Positions 32,072 to 43,459 are shown, counted from the stretch's first letter. The stretch: 64,000 nucleotides of DNA from Chaetoderma sp. LZ-2023a (GCA_034401795.1 CM067366.1:68346014-68410013), one strand, 5' to 3'. A program made the numbers and translations. The notes: generated from the sequence alone by a model not told the origin.

Positions 32072-32680
32072 TTCCAGTTTAGCCATCCATCATATGACTT
32101 CTTAATCAACGATGTGACATGTCGGATGACATCATAATCAATTACAGCATGAATGACTCGACTTAGTCTGTCTTAACCCTTTAACACTCATATCAGCCAA
32201 AAACAGCTTCGGCAGTAATCTTGCGAAATGTCCATTTGCAGACCAAGAGAAGACTATTTTTGAAAATTTACCACTGGAATGACTGGCTCGATAACCGAGC
32301 CAGTCATTCCACTGGTAAATTTTCAAAAATAGTCTTCTCTTGGTCTGCAAATAGACATTTTTTATGAGAAAATTGAAATTTTTATGAACAAATTCAAGTG
32401 TTAAAGGGTTAAACGCTTAATAGTCTGGCACATTGTACTAATTGTAGTTCTTTGCTATTTCATAAACACGCTGTTGAATACTTTGAAACTAATTTGACTG
32501 GGCACTGTTGTTGCCATAGGCAGCAACAGAAGCCTGTCAAATTAGTTTTAAAATATTCAACAGCTTACGTGTACAGTTTTCTGGAAGTTGATAATTAGGG
32601 AGTTCATGGATCGATCCCAACGTGAATATGGTATGGGCGGACCTTAGCGAGTGATGGGCGGGGCATAGCTAAAATATGTA
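32072..32680. repeat. Family B element interrupted by a family A insertion
   Basis: Left part 32072-32172 (gagcctttccagtttagcc... tgacatcataatca... cttagtctgtc), right part 32413-32680 (acgcttaatagtctgg... central hairpin... gggcggggcatagctaaaa). The break is exactly where uninterrupted relatives read gtccttaactcttaatagtcc (50700-50730). Confidence 0.85.
32173..32412. repeat. Full-length family A element with TTAA target duplication (reference copy)
   Basis: 240 bp from TTAA (32173-32176) to TTAA (32409-32412). The terminal inverted repeats are TTAACCCTTTAACACT. Inside lies a ~75-bp stem running from gtccatttgcagaccaagag through a ggctcgataaccgagcc tip to its complement. The two flanks between TIR and stem differ from each other. 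TTAA duplication and CCCTTT termini fit piggyBac-type non-autonomous elements. Confidence 0.88.
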
Positions 32681-32694
32681 TATATGACATAGAA

Positions 32695-32900
32695 CCTCAA
32701 AAGGTTAAGAAATTTATTGCAACGTAACTTCTCCGAAACCGTTGGATTGAATTCAAGTAAATTTGGCAGGTGAATTACCTATATGATTGCGGACTCAAAG
32801 AAGATCTACATTTGACTCTGCCTCCGAAATGTGTGTACATGCGTGGGTGTGCGCGCATGCGCGTATGCGTCAAAAGGTCAAAGTGGTGAATGTGTTTTTT
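32695..32900. repeat. Family F copy
   Basis: 'cttctccgaaaccgttggatt... aattacctatatgattgcgg' recurs at 31665-31705. Confidence 0.5.
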
Positions 32901-33004
32901 TGGCGATGATGCATCATAGACCGAGCAATCTAGTTTAAGCTTGATCTGAAAGCATCATCTGTCTCATACCAATAGGGGAGACACAAGGGGTCTGACTCAC
33001 TCTC

Positions 33005-34200
33005 CTGCAACATCAGTGTTTGAATAAGGAACATGAAACATGAAAATTTTGGCTGCAAATGTGAAAATGCTGACAGGTCACAAAAACATTTACGTCACAA
33101 ATGAATGAGTCCAAATGCAAAAATTTTTGCAAGAAGCAATGACAGCAATTTAGGATTGTCCCTGACCTGCTTGACCAATCACAATGTAAAGTATGAAATT
33201 CCTAATCAGCAAGGCATAAAACTGATATATTGCCCTTTTCACTTGTCAAGTTTCGGTTCGATTCCAGTAGAAGGTTCCAGAGTTGTTTTTATGAAAAGCA
33301 GGTCACCCAAGATGGCCGCGAGGGAAATTGACCAATCAGGTTGTCTTGAACAAATGTGGTTCAGTTCTTGCATTAGATGTTTTCAATGTAAATCAGCAAA
33401 GCATTGACCAATCAGGTTGTCTTGAACAAATGCAGTTCAGTTCTTGCATTAGATGTTTTCAATGTAAATCGGCAAAGCATTTTCCAAGATCTTTAAATCT
33501 GTTTTAAGAAATAATTAGAAATAGCAAAAAATCAAAAACAGCCACTGGCCTAATCGACCAATCAGCTTCGTTTGAACAAAATGATCAGTTACTCCAATTT
33601 TAAAATCTCAAATTGTTATAGTCACCAAAACCTATATATCACCATTTTCCTGTCAAAATGCGTTAACTAATCGATGCTCAATTTCGATTGGTCGATGGTA
33701 GGCATGTTTTTTCATATATCAACTTCCCTCAAATGAACAAAGTTAAGTGGCTCCCATTCCCTAATTATATTTGGCCTGATCAATCCTGCAGTTCCGGAGT
33801 TGTATTTTTTTAAACTAGGTCAGTCAAACGATTTGACCAATCAGGCTCTCTTGAACAAACTTTGTACAAATATTGCCCTATGTGGTGTTTCCTGAGTTTC
33901 ACATCAATCGGCCAAGAAGTCTTGGAGAAGAATAACGTTAACAGTGTTTCTCAAAATAGTGCAAAATCTAAGATGAACCTGACCTAATCAATCAATCAAT
34001 CAATCAATCAATTTATTTCATTTTAACAACCTGATTGATCATTCTGAACTGAAAGTGTCAAATTTGTATTCTCCATTCACCAAAATCGATACATATTGCC
34101 ATTTTCGTGTTCAAAACCCTTCAAATAACTGGTGTAGAATTTTAATTGGTCATAAATATTCAGCATAATCTGAGAGATTTGACAGTTGTAATGTATAATA
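33005..34200 (+). repeat. Family D, long diverged copy
   Basis: Built of recurring phrases (gaccaatcaggttgtcttga, aagatggccgcgagggaaat, tttgaacaaaatgatca). It includes an exact-looking 76-bp tandem duplication (from 33330 and from 33406) and a short (AATC)n run at 33987-34014. Confidence 0.65.
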
Positions 34201-34223
34201 CACAACCCGCAATGGTCATATGA

Positions 34224-34447
34224 TTAACCCTTTAACACTCAGACCGGCCAAAAACAGCTCCTGTATTGGTCTTGAGAAATGTCCATTTGCAGACCAAGAG
34301 ATGAGTATTTAAAAAAATTTAATCGATAATCGAGCCAGTCATTCCAGTGGTAAATTTTCAAAAATATTCTTCTCTTGGTCTGGAAATTGACATTTTCTTT
34401 GAGAAAATTGAAATTTTCTTGAACAAATTTGAGGCTTAAAGGGTCAA
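34224..34447. repeat. Family A copy
   Basis: Starts ttaaccctttaacactcaga; one arm has lost the ccactggaatgac segment; ends taaagggtcaac. Confidence 0.75.
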
Positions 34448-34587
34448 CTTAGTGAACATTTGGTCTCATATTAACATACAGTAAATAAATAAATCAACAT
34501 GTTTCATAAACCAAATCAGAAAGATGTTAGTTAGGACAATCTTGAACACGATGTAAGAAATGTTCTGCTATATATTCCAGACTTAAT

Positions 34588-34890
34588 CTAACGCACCTTT
34601 CCATTTTTAGCTATGCCCCGCCCATCACTAGCTAAGCTCCACCCACACTTCGCCGTGTTGGATCGATCGATCCCCGAATGCCCTAGCTATCAATTTCCTG
34701 AAAACTATACAGGGAAGCTGTTGAATATTTTGTAACTAATTTGACTGGGTGCTGTTGCTGCCTATGGCAGAGCCCGTCTTCAAATATGCGTTCGTGACGT
34801 ACTTATCGACGTCATTCATTATGATGTCATTCTACACATCACGTAGTTGATTATGACATCATATGATGGGTGGGTACTCTGGAAAGGTGA
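34588..34890. repeat. Family B copy missing one hairpin arm
   Basis: cacctttccatttttagctatgccccgccc at the left, tgatgggtgggtactctggaaagg at the right; the second hairpin arm is absent. Confidence 0.75.
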
Positions 34891-35015
34891 ATTGGAAGCC
34901 ATTGCTGCCTATTAAGCTTCTAACCAAATTAACTCCAAAATATTCAACAGGATGTTTTATTTTGTTTTGGAACAAGACCTCTCTAGGTAGCTGCAACTTA
35001 AAGATGATAACATAC

Positions 35016-35132
35016 CCATGTTTCTTTCTTGCCAGTCGGGTCAACAAAGATCAGATGTGTAGTGGTCAGGTATAGAGTGCCAATAGCAGGATTGCGTGTG
35101 TTGAAGCGGTCCTGTAGCTTAACCCTCTCAAC
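35016..35132 (-). CDS. MTMR6: Myotubularin-related protein, first visible coding exon (start of GRAM domain)
   Basis: This 117-nt minus-strand exon is exactly 39 codons, phase 0 at both ends, with acceptor ttacttcag (exon begins at 35132) and donor GTATGT (exon ends at 35016). It encodes VERVKLQDRFNTRNPAIGTL, then YLTTTHLIFVD and GKKETW. These match the N-terminal GRAM/PH-like strand pattern of MTMR6/7/8 (VE.VKL.DRF......GTLYLT.THL.F.D...KETW). Only about 8 residues with the initiator ATG should precede it in an exon farther right, which I could not locate. The next exon (6332) is 28.7 kb away, so this intron is very large. Confidence 0.92.
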
Positions 35133-35457
35133 CTGAAGTAAAGACAGAGGTTACAATGTTACATATAATCAAAGCTAAACAAGGACAAGCGCCCATGCCA
35201 GATTGTTAATGATTCCTTCAATAGAACTCGAGTTATCATCCGGAAATGAAAGCCCGAAAGGACGGACGGATGAACAAAGCAAACGCTATATAACCCTCAT
35301 ATATTTATATGGGGGCATAATAAGAACAGCCAATCACGGATTTAAAGAAAACTATGGACCCAAGCCCAAACACACACAAACACCCACACCCCCACCCACC
35401 CCACCCATTCCAAGTTGGCTACCTTACGCAACAAACAAATTTAATTTTCTTAATTAG

Positions 35458-35682
35458 ATCAGCATGACTTTGGACAATTTGGCAACAAGGTTCTTTGGTC
35501 CCACACTAGCAATCTCCTATCCAGGTTTGATGATGGTTAGATACATTCAGCAGAACTTGAATAATCGCCTAATGAAAGGCGACCATGAATTTGATGTTCT
35601 ACGTCTCGCAGAATTGCCGGGGATAAAAGATCTTTTCAAGACAGTAATAAGTGGGAAGAGTAATGTTTTCAAAGTGGATTAG
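35458..35682 (+). CDS. Possible terminal exon of a RhoGAP-like protein
   Basis: A plus-strand frame follows a plausible 3' splice site (tttaattttcttaattag ending at 35457) and runs 75 codons to a TAG at 35680-35682. It opens ISMTLDNLATRFFGPTLAIS, which resembles the conserved end of RhoGAP domains (N.MT..NLA..FGP.L), with one extra residue before FGP. The rest, including RYIQQNLNNRLM and LAELPGIKDLFKTVI, I do not recognise. It is unique in this window and protein-like. It lies 325 bp from the MTMR exon on the opposite strand. No upstream plus-strand exons were found, so it could be the end of a nested gene, a gene fragment, or a chance frame. Confidence 0.35.
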   Translation: MSMTLDNLATRFFGPTLAISYPGLMMVRYIQQNLNNRLMKGDHEFDVLRLAELPGIKDLFKTVISGKSNVFKVD

Positions 35683-35874
35683 TTTTCTATCCAGCAGCTG
35701 CTTCGAACCCTGGATCAATACTAGTCAAACAATCACTGACTGCTCCAACAAGATTATATCATGTGAACGCATGAAGCCTTACTCGAGTTATCAAAAAGAA
35801 AACTAATTTTGAACACAATTTTTATTAACACTTTGCTGGTCATCAACTGGCTAGGAATATCAGAATTCTGCCTA

Positions 35875-35970
35875 AGGCCATGTTCTCACTAGAGATAAGC
35901 AGGAATAACGCCATATGTACTGAAGTATGGCGTTATTCCCAATTAAGTCTCTATTCATGAACACAGCCTA
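35875..35970. repeat. Small inverted-repeat element
   Basis: ggaataacgccata and tatggcgttattcc are exact 14-bp complements around a 10-nt loop, within outer imperfect ends ggccatgttctcactagagat / tctctattcatgaacacagcc. Confidence 0.65.
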
Positions 35971-36064
35971 AGTAAATGTTCACTCGTAAGTTAACTAATT
36001 TTCAAAATTTTTATTAACGCTTAGTTGGTGTCAACTTGATAGGAATAGTAGAATTCTGGCTTAG

Positions 36065-36235
36065 TAAATGCCTATTTGCAGGCTAAGAAGTCTAAATTTG
36101 AAGATTGACGATAAGTCCACAATCGAGCTATATAGTTCAGTAGCAAATTTTCAAACAGTATGTTCTCCTGGCCTGTAAATGGCCGTTTCTCAAGACCATT
36201 GTAAGGACTATTTTGGCCCTGCTTCACCACTAAAA
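36065..36235. repeat. Degenerate family A copy
   Basis: Retains catttgcaggctaagaag and cctggcctgtaaatggcc arms; the hairpin tip is lost. Confidence 0.45.
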
Positions 36236-36239
36236 GGAA

Positions 36240-37085
36240 GAAGAGATTGACATCTGTAGTGAATACATAGATTTTACTGACAAACAAGGCGAAGTGAGGT
36301 CTTGCTTTATGAATTCACATGCCAAATTGAAAGCATTCATTACATTAAGAGCCCTCAAACTAATTGAAAACTAAATTTTCAATGTTTTTGTTAAATGTTA
36401 CACAGTTGATATTAGCATTAGTGCATAAAAATTTGCTTTCGCTGAAAACCAATATAGTTTTTCACAAGGAACCCATATAGGGAATTTGATATAAATTTGC
36501 TAAGCCATTCTAAAGATAGCAAGCAATCTTCAAATAACTATCGTACACTATCAATGATTGCTGGTCTATGCTAATCCCCACCCCTAGCATCCAACACTAG
36601 TGCATTACCATTATCATAATGGCCAGTTTCTACAATAGGTTCACCATGACTAATCTTTGATAATTTGTAACCAGACTTAATATTTCCCTTTAGGCTTGTG
36701 CATGTCCAACCAAACTGACAAGAATAGCGAAGATAGTGACTAAGAAATCAAAAAACTCAATTTCCATAATTGTGTCAGCATGGCATTGACATGTGAACAG
36801 AAATCAATAGAGTTATACGAGTCCCGTCACAAGATCTCAAGTCATCAATCAGAAACCCAATTTTTGTAATTGACTCATCACAACCTAAATTGAACCCAAA
36901 ATCACATGGGATTGTCAGGCAACTAGAGCTGTACGGCTTGGTTGAACACAACCTTATCAGTTTCAAGATGGCGTTTTTCAATTCAGGGCAACCAATGGAA
37001 ATATGCAGCCTGTGGACAATATCCCTTCACTAGCAGTCGAGTCATCATCCAGAAATATACATTGCTATTTCTGTTTTTCATATCA
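36240..37085. other. No gene recognised
   Basis: 36775-36905 holds two 'tgacatgtgaacagaaatcaa.../caatttttgtaattgac' phrases reminiscent of family D spacer, but nothing firm. Confidence 0.35.
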
Positions 37086-37445
37086 ATGGTCCTTTCCAGT
37101 TTTGCCCTGCCTATATCCCTAGCTAAGCTCCACACACACCTCGCTCGTGCTGGGATTGATCGATCCCTGAAGCCTTTGACTATCAATTTCCAGACAACTA
37201 TATAGATTAGCTGCTGTATATTTTGAAACTAATTTGACTGGGTGCTGTTGTTGCCTATGGCCAGTCAAATTAGTTTCAAAATATTCAACAACTTCATTAT
37301 TAAATAGCAGACATACAATTTATACAAGGTATACAGACTATTAAGTGTTTAAGACAGACTAAATCGAGTCGTTCATGCGGTAATTGATCAGGACATCCTC
37401 CTCCATGTCACATAGTTTATTATGACGTCATATGATCGATGGATA
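37086..37445. repeat. Family B copy
   Basis: Starts caatggtcctttccagtttt; central hairpin at 37210-37290; perfect TGACGTCA near 37424; ends aaactggacaggcc. Confidence 0.8.
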
Positions 37446-37449
37446 AACT

Positions 37450-37690
37450 GGACAGGCCAGTTGGTTCATGGTATCCAGATGCATTTTCATCTTCCCTTGA
37501 ACAACTTTGGATCCGAGTTCCTAATAACATTTCACAAATATCGGCTCAGCAGTGTGCGCTCTTCCGTAGGTAATTTTTGCAAAGCTAGGTCATCAAAGAT
37601 GCCCATCAAACTCAATGATGAATTTGATGATGGAAGACAGAGGGTTACCATGGCATAATCTCAAATGGCCATTCAGGCAAGTGAGCAAGT
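37450..37690 (+). repeat. Family D 3' portion
   Basis: 'cttcccttgaacaactttgga', '...gttaccatggcataatctcaaatggccattcaggcaagtgagc', the tail form of family D. Confidence 0.6.
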
Positions 37691-37981
37691 AAGATGGAGA
37701 ACATTAGTGAAAATGTATAGATACCAAGCCAAGTCTTGTTGTCTGTGAAAAGTTAGAGGATTCTATCCATCTCTATTCAAATCTGTACCGACATATATAC
37801 CCACGCATCAATGGGCCCACCCAATGCATGAAGACTGCCTTATAGAGCAGCAAGGGACAACTATTCTTCAACTTAACCATTCTTTCTATTTCCAGGAACT
37901 AGAAAAATCAAAGCAAAGATCATTTTTCATGATTTGTTTGCCCATCATCTGAAAATAATTTCATGATGCATGAGAAATCTG

Positions 37982-38371
37982 ACCCTTTAATAGTCAGGCC
38001 CACAAAAACCAAACTTTGAAATGCTTTTGAGAAACGTCTATTTGCAGGACAAAAAAAGACAAATTTTAAAAATGTACTCCGGGAATGATTGGCTCAATAA
38101 CTGAGCCAGTTGTTCCAGTGGCAAATTTTCCAATATAGTCTCTTAATACTCAAGACAATAAATGGCTTCTGTGCGGTCTTGAGATATGTTTATTCATAAA
38201 CCAAGATAACTATTTTTGAAATTTTACCACTGGAATGACTGGCACAAAAACCGTGCAAGTTATTCCATTGAAAGATTTTCACAAGTAATGTTCTCTTGGT
38301 CTGCAAATGGACATTTTCTATGATAAATTTAAATTTTCCGGAAACGATATGACAATAAAGGCTAAAGGGTT
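37982..38371. repeat. Two family A copies
   Basis: 37982-38140 and 38140-38371, abutting; the second ends ggctaaagggttaa. Confidence 0.65.
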
Positions 38372-38389
38372 AAGAAAGCCTTCAATGGT

Positions 38390-38790
38390 CCTTTCCAGAG
38401 TACCCAAGCATCATATGATGTCATAATGAACTGCGTGATGTGTGCGATGACATCATAATGAATGACATCATGAATGATGTCGATAAGTACGTCACGAACG
38501 CATATTTGAAGACGGTCTATGGGCTGTTGTACAAATTGTTTGCTTTTACTATTTAATAAATATTCTGTTGAATATTTTGAAACTAATTTGACTGGGCGCT
38601 GTTGCTGCCTATGGCAGCAACAGCACCCAGTCTAATTAGTTACAAAATATTCAACAGCTTCCCTGTATAGTTTTCAGGAAATTGATAGCTAGGGCATTCG
38701 GGGATCGATCAATCCAAACACGGCGAGGTGTGGGTGTGGCTTAGCTAGTGATGGGCGGGGCATAGCTAAAAATGGAAAGGTCCATTCCAT
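38390..38790. repeat. Complete family B element (reference copy)
   Basis: Ends aatggtcctttcca and tggaaaggtccatt are inverted. The central hairpin at 38568-38658 pairs ttgaatattttgaaactaat through gctgttgctgcctatggcagc to its complement. The first arm holds five TGAYRTCA-like boxes and one tacgtcacg. Confidence 0.88.
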
Positions 38791-38799
38791 GCAGCGGAG

Positions 38800-39147
38800 A
38801 CTGATTACACGGTCCACGGAAGAACTGACACATCAATCTGAAAAGACATGGTGTTTATGCAAGTGACTGACTGACTAGCGCAGGATTGCATAACCATGAT
38901 AGCGTTGGAAATGTGAGCTTGAATATAATATAACTGACATAGCTATAATTGATTGCCTGTTCAAAACGTTCTCAATCTATCAATGTGCCATCAATAAGGA
39001 GAGAGAGATGCATAACGAGGCGAGTGATGGCTTATTATGCAGTTCTTACACACAATTTTGTTTAGCAAGTTATTTGCCAGATTCCAATCACAATATTCTT
39101 ATAGAATAGAATAGAAAACACCAATCTTAGCAACGGCTATAACCCTT
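38800..39147. other. No gene recognised
   Basis: Unique sequence without notable structure. Confidence 0.4.
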
Positions 39148-39323
39148 TAACCCCTTTGCACTGATGTAGATATTCTATCTTTTACTGCGTCAATATCAAA
39201 GAAACGATAGTTTATTTGTCAACAGCACCATCTTCCACCAAATTTGTTGAAAAATAAACACCAGTTCATCTTTTACTTTACTTTGAAAATGTAAAATTTT
39301 GACATCAGAGTGGTAAGGGTTAA
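39148..39323. repeat. Family E copy, one arm shortened
   Basis: cactgatgtagatattctat at the left and gacatcagagtggtaagggttaa at the right. Confidence 0.7.
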
Positions 39324-40038
39324 AAACAAGATGGATGCTGGGAGAAAAAATTTACCAATAAAATTTCTGTATAAAAGTTTGGAAGCCTATAGCAGGACTC
39401 GTGATTATTAGATTCTACTAAGCCTACTGATTATATAGCCATTACTTGGAAGATGAGGTGATTAGTTTTAGCCATTATACTACAGAGTATCGGTCTTACA
39501 ATGTATGTTATTCAATTGCGTATTGTGTGAAAATTGGTGTAATTTTGATAACCATGAGACGTGGCTGAAAAACAAATTCTGCTCAACTCTTTAACACTTA
39601 AGCTAGCCAAAAATTTTAGAAAATTTTTCTCTGGAATGACTCTTATCATATTTATGAGAAAATTTAAGTTTTCTTTAACAAATTCGAGGGCTAAAGGGTC
39701 ATGGTAGCAACAGTTTCCAGCAACTCCATTCTCAAAAATACACCCCCCCACCCACCCCACCCCCCGCCCCCTTTCCTATCATCGGACAACTCCTGTATTT
39801 GGTGTACGCTACTCATATTATATCCCTAAGATATCAATAGTTACTCGCCCACTACGCTGGTGATCCACAAATAGTACTAGTCCTGGTAAATTTCTACTAA
39901 CTTCGAGCCAGCGGGGATAGTGTTAGTTTCAGCCCTTGAAATACAACTGAAATGACTGGCTCGGTTATCTTCTCTTGACTTGCAAAAGGACATTTCTGAA
40001 GATTACTGTTGAGGCTGGTTTTGGCCGGCTTGACCATT
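39324..40038. other. No gene; family A scraps and a C-rich run
   Basis: 39585-39700 and 39945-40038 are shortened family A pieces; 39743-39772 is almost pure C. Confidence 0.4.
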
Positions 40039-40269
40039 AACCCTTTAACACTCACATCAGCCAAAAATGGCTTCAGTACTGCTCTTGAGAAATGCGCATT
40101 TGCAGACCAAGAGAAGAATATTTTAGAAAATTTACCAATGGAATGGCTGGCTCGATAACCGAGTCAGTCATTCCAGCAGTAAATTTTCAAAGTCTTCTTG
40201 GTCTGCATATGGACATTTTCTATGAGAAAACTGAAATTTTCTTGAACAAATTTGAGTGTCAAAGGGTTA
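40039..40269. repeat. Family A, nearly full length
   Basis: Starts ttaaccctttaacactcaca and ends gagtgtcaaagggttaa. Confidence 0.8.
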
Positions 40270-40594
40270 AACTGTCAAATGTGTGTACAGAATTCTGTCA
40301 CATAAGACACTATTACCAGATCCTCAATATCATGCCACAAGCACCCAGAATAGTATAATGAATTTTGCAAATAACTTCAAACATAGTTTCTTTCAATCAA
40401 GCATGAAGATATTGCAATCCCAGACGTGGACCTTACACTAAGCCCACTCCAGTACAAGAAATATTGGCACGCATTTTCAAACGAGACAGTAAATAACTGG
40501 AATGGATTCTGCGTTATTGCATCATCGTGAATATGGATCTATGATGACAGGCATTTTCTGCTAAACATGTTGTCATCCGAAACTAGTGGAGCTA

Positions 40595-40675
40595 AATATA
40601 AATCTTTGACTGAAAAATACTGCTGCCATAGGCTGTTAGGCAGCAATAGATTTCAGTCAAATTGTCTCCAAAGAA
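40595..40675. repeat. Central-hairpin relic
   Basis: tgactgaaaaatactgctgcc / ggcagcaatagatttcagtca pair around ataggctgtta. Confidence 0.5.
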
Positions 40676-40832
40676 AGCATCAATTTATCAGTTACATTGA
40701 CAATATATCTCTCACAGAATGATATGGGTTAGAATCTGATAGAGCCACTGACTTCATTTGGATCCTTAGCTCGGTCTGTTACCAGATTTCTCGTAATCAC
40801 ACTGGCTGGCACACACTACAGTGATGAACTTA

Positions 40833-41463
40833 ACCCTTCAACGGTCAACATTGGGCAAGAACATTAAAAACTTTGCATCGTGAATGTACATTTGTAGGCC
40901 AAGAGAAGACTATTTTTGAAATTTTACTACTGGAATGACTGGCTCGATTATCAAGACAGACATTCCAGCGGTAAAATTTCAAAAATAGTCTTCTCTTGGC
41001 CTGCAACTGGATGCTTCGATCAGAGGCCAGTCTGGGCTGTCTTTACCATTAACCCTCAAGCTGGCCAAAAACGACTTCTGCAGTGGCCTTGAGAAATTTC
41101 CATTTGCGGACCAAGCGAAGAATATTTTTGAAAATTTACCACTGGAATGACTGGCTCTATAACTGAGCCAGTCATTCCACTGGTAAATTTTAAAGTCGTT
41201 TCTTGACCTGTAAATGAACATTTTCTATCCGTATTCACAAACAAGGCGCAGAATATCTCGTTTAAGCCTTTCATGGCCGAAGCCAGCCAAAACCAGCCTC
41301 TTTAGTGGTCCTGTGGAATGTCCATTTGCAGGCCAAGAGAAAACTATTTTTTTTAAATTTACAACCTAAATGACTGGCTCAATAACTTCTCTTGGTCTGC
41401 AAATGGACATTCAATAAGTAAATATATTAATTTTTAAAAACAAATTTAGTCATTAAAGGGTTA
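40833..41463. repeat. Three family A copies in a row
   Basis: 40833-41055, 41052-41230 and 41268-41463; the last ends cattaaagggttaa. The first two share a ccattaaccct junction. Confidence 0.7.
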
Positions 41464-41629
41464 AGAGTTAAGACGGGTGGTTACGCCCTAGTTACGCCTC
41501 TTCTAGAGTATAACCCTCATGATGTTCATAATCACGTAGTGCAATCATCAAGAGAGACTTTTCACGAGAAACATTAAACTGAACCAAAAGGATACATTTT
41601 GAAGATTTTAAATTATTTATAGAGAGACA

Positions 41630-41815
41630 GATGGATAGATGTGTTGGTAGGTAGGTGGATGGATGGACAGACGGATGGATGGACAGATAGATGGATGTAC
41701 AGAAAGGTGAATACGTTGCTGGATGAAATGACAGGTGAATGGACAAACGGAAGTATGGACAGATGGATGGATGAGTGGATGGGTTGGTAGGTAGGTAGGT
41801 AGGTAGGTAGGTAGG
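41630..41815. repeat. Irregular (GGAT)/(GTAG) tetranucleotide tract
   Basis: Degenerate atggatggac units ending in seven perfect gtag units at 41788-41815, directly at the 3' end of the adjacent SINE. Confidence 0.85.
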
Positions 41816-42085
41816 TATTTTTATTTTTATTGACGCACTGACAACGTGCGGCTTCAATTTCTATGTGCTAACCAGCCGACAGTCATGCACCCATCAGTTT
41901 AATTTGTTGATCACCATCTCCCGGTTGGGGGATCGAACCGCCATACTGCAACTCCGCATAGCATCAGCAACCAGACATCTTTCCACTGGACCACCGCGCC
42001 AAGACTAAAGTCTAGGTTTAGCCGACCAGCTTTCACATGTCTGATATACTGACACACTGACGATTCATATGGGACTATCTGTGGT
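41816..42085 (-). mobile_element. tRNA-derived SINE, copy 1
   Basis: Read on the minus strand, ggcgcggtggtccagtggaa contains an A-box match (tggtccagtgg). About 45 nt on, ggttcgatccc matches a B box, and the whole 75-nt segment has tRNA-like spacing. The body follows (gatggtgatcaacaaattaa... gtgcatgactgtcggctgg), and the element ends in gtcaataaaaataaaaata beside a tetranucleotide tract, like a SINE tail. About 85 bp lie 5' of the tRNA-like part in both copies. Confidence 0.65.
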
Positions 42086-42157
42086 TGCACCTGCCACGAT
42101 TCAACCCTAGGCTTTTTAAGCTTATTGTACTGACTCCATCACGGCTCTGGCAGTACA

Positions 42158-42440
42158 TGTATTTTTATTTTTATTGATGCACTGGCAATGTGCTGCTTCA
42201 ATTTCTATGTGCTAACCAGCCGACAGTCATGCACCCATTAGTTTAATTTGTTGATCACCATCTCCCAGTCGGGGGGGGGGGGGGGGGATCAAACCGCCAT
42301 ACAGCAACTCCGCATAGCATCAGCAACCAGACATCTTTCCACTGGGCCACCGCGCCAAGACTAAAGTCTAGGTTTAGCCGACCAGCTTTCACATGTCTGA
42401 TATACTGACACACTGACGATTCATATGGGATTATCTGTGG
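42158..42440 (-). mobile_element. tRNA-derived SINE, copy 2
   Basis: Direct repeat of 41816-42085 with few differences: the B box reads ggtttgatccc and a 17-base G run (plus strand, about 42271-42287) has expanded next to it. The 72 bp between the copies contain another B-box-like ggttgaatc on the minus strand, so copy 1 may have a longer 5' end. Confidence 0.65.
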
Positions 42441-43039
42441 AGTATAAATTTCACTATCATTCAATAGTCTTGAAGAACTAGGTGATGAACGCTGGAAGTT
42501 TCACCTTCAAAATGTGACGAGTGTTTCAGCATATACAGAACTTGTTGACCAGAAATGTAGACAATGCATATACACAACTTTGCAAACACCCTCAGTCACA
42601 AAGTACAGAATAACCACTACAACACACCATTCGGTCATTAAACCATTGTGCAGTAAGCTGAAATGCTGTACATTAAGGAAACTCTCTCAACAACCATAAT
42701 GGAGCCACATGTACATGTATATTGTCATTTAGAATCTACTCATTTCATTAGTGCAGAAACGCATTCAACATTCCCTGTTGTCTTTCTAACAGTCTGCAAA
42801 TTCATAACACAGATTCGCAACTGGAGTAGTTGGAGCGTGGAGGGTTCGGGAATGATGGACAGTGGATTACCGTACATAGTGAATTAAGTATGGACAATGA
42901 GCGTACAAAAAAGCTGCGGAAAGATGTGGAAACCAAACCACACCTAGAAATACTAAAATATTGATATGGCAGAAACGCTGGACAGTCCGGTAAACCAAAA
43001 ACAGACACTTAGCAGAATACCAGATAGGTGTGTTACCAA

Positions 43040-43425
43040 CAAATCACCATGACTGTACACGCAAAACTGGACCACAAGCTCTGCAACAGATCACCATGAC
43101 TGAATATACAAAACTGGCCCACAATCTCTGCAACAGATCATCATGACTGTATATACAAAACTGGCCCACAATCTCTGTAACAGATCGCCATGACTGTATA
43201 TACAAAACTGGCCCACAATCTCCGCAACAGATCATCATGATTGTATATACAAAACTGGCCCACAATCTCTGCAACAGATCATCATGACTGTATATACAAA
43301 ACTGGCCCACAATCTCTGTAACAGATCACCATGACAGTATATACAAAACTGGCCCACAATCTCTGCAAGAGATCACCATGACTGTATATACAAAACTGGC
43401 CCACAATCTCTGCAACAGAGGAAGG
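43040..43425. repeat. 47-bp tandem repeat, about eight copies
   Basis: Unit begins atcaccatgactgtatatac and contains aaaactggcccacaatctct; landmarks at 43043 and 43090 give the period. Minus-strand open frames here are repeat artefacts. Confidence 0.92.
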
Positions 43426-43459
43426 ATCATGCATAGAGGTATGCTTAATAAATATTCAA

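Noticed and set aside
33105-33407. 100-codon frame in family D
   Set aside because: Lies entirely in repeat sequence, includes a 76-bp tandem duplication and lacks motifs.
43044-43310. 88-codon frame with repeated WASFVY units
   Set aside because: Arises from the 47-bp tandem repeat, whose period is not a multiple of three.
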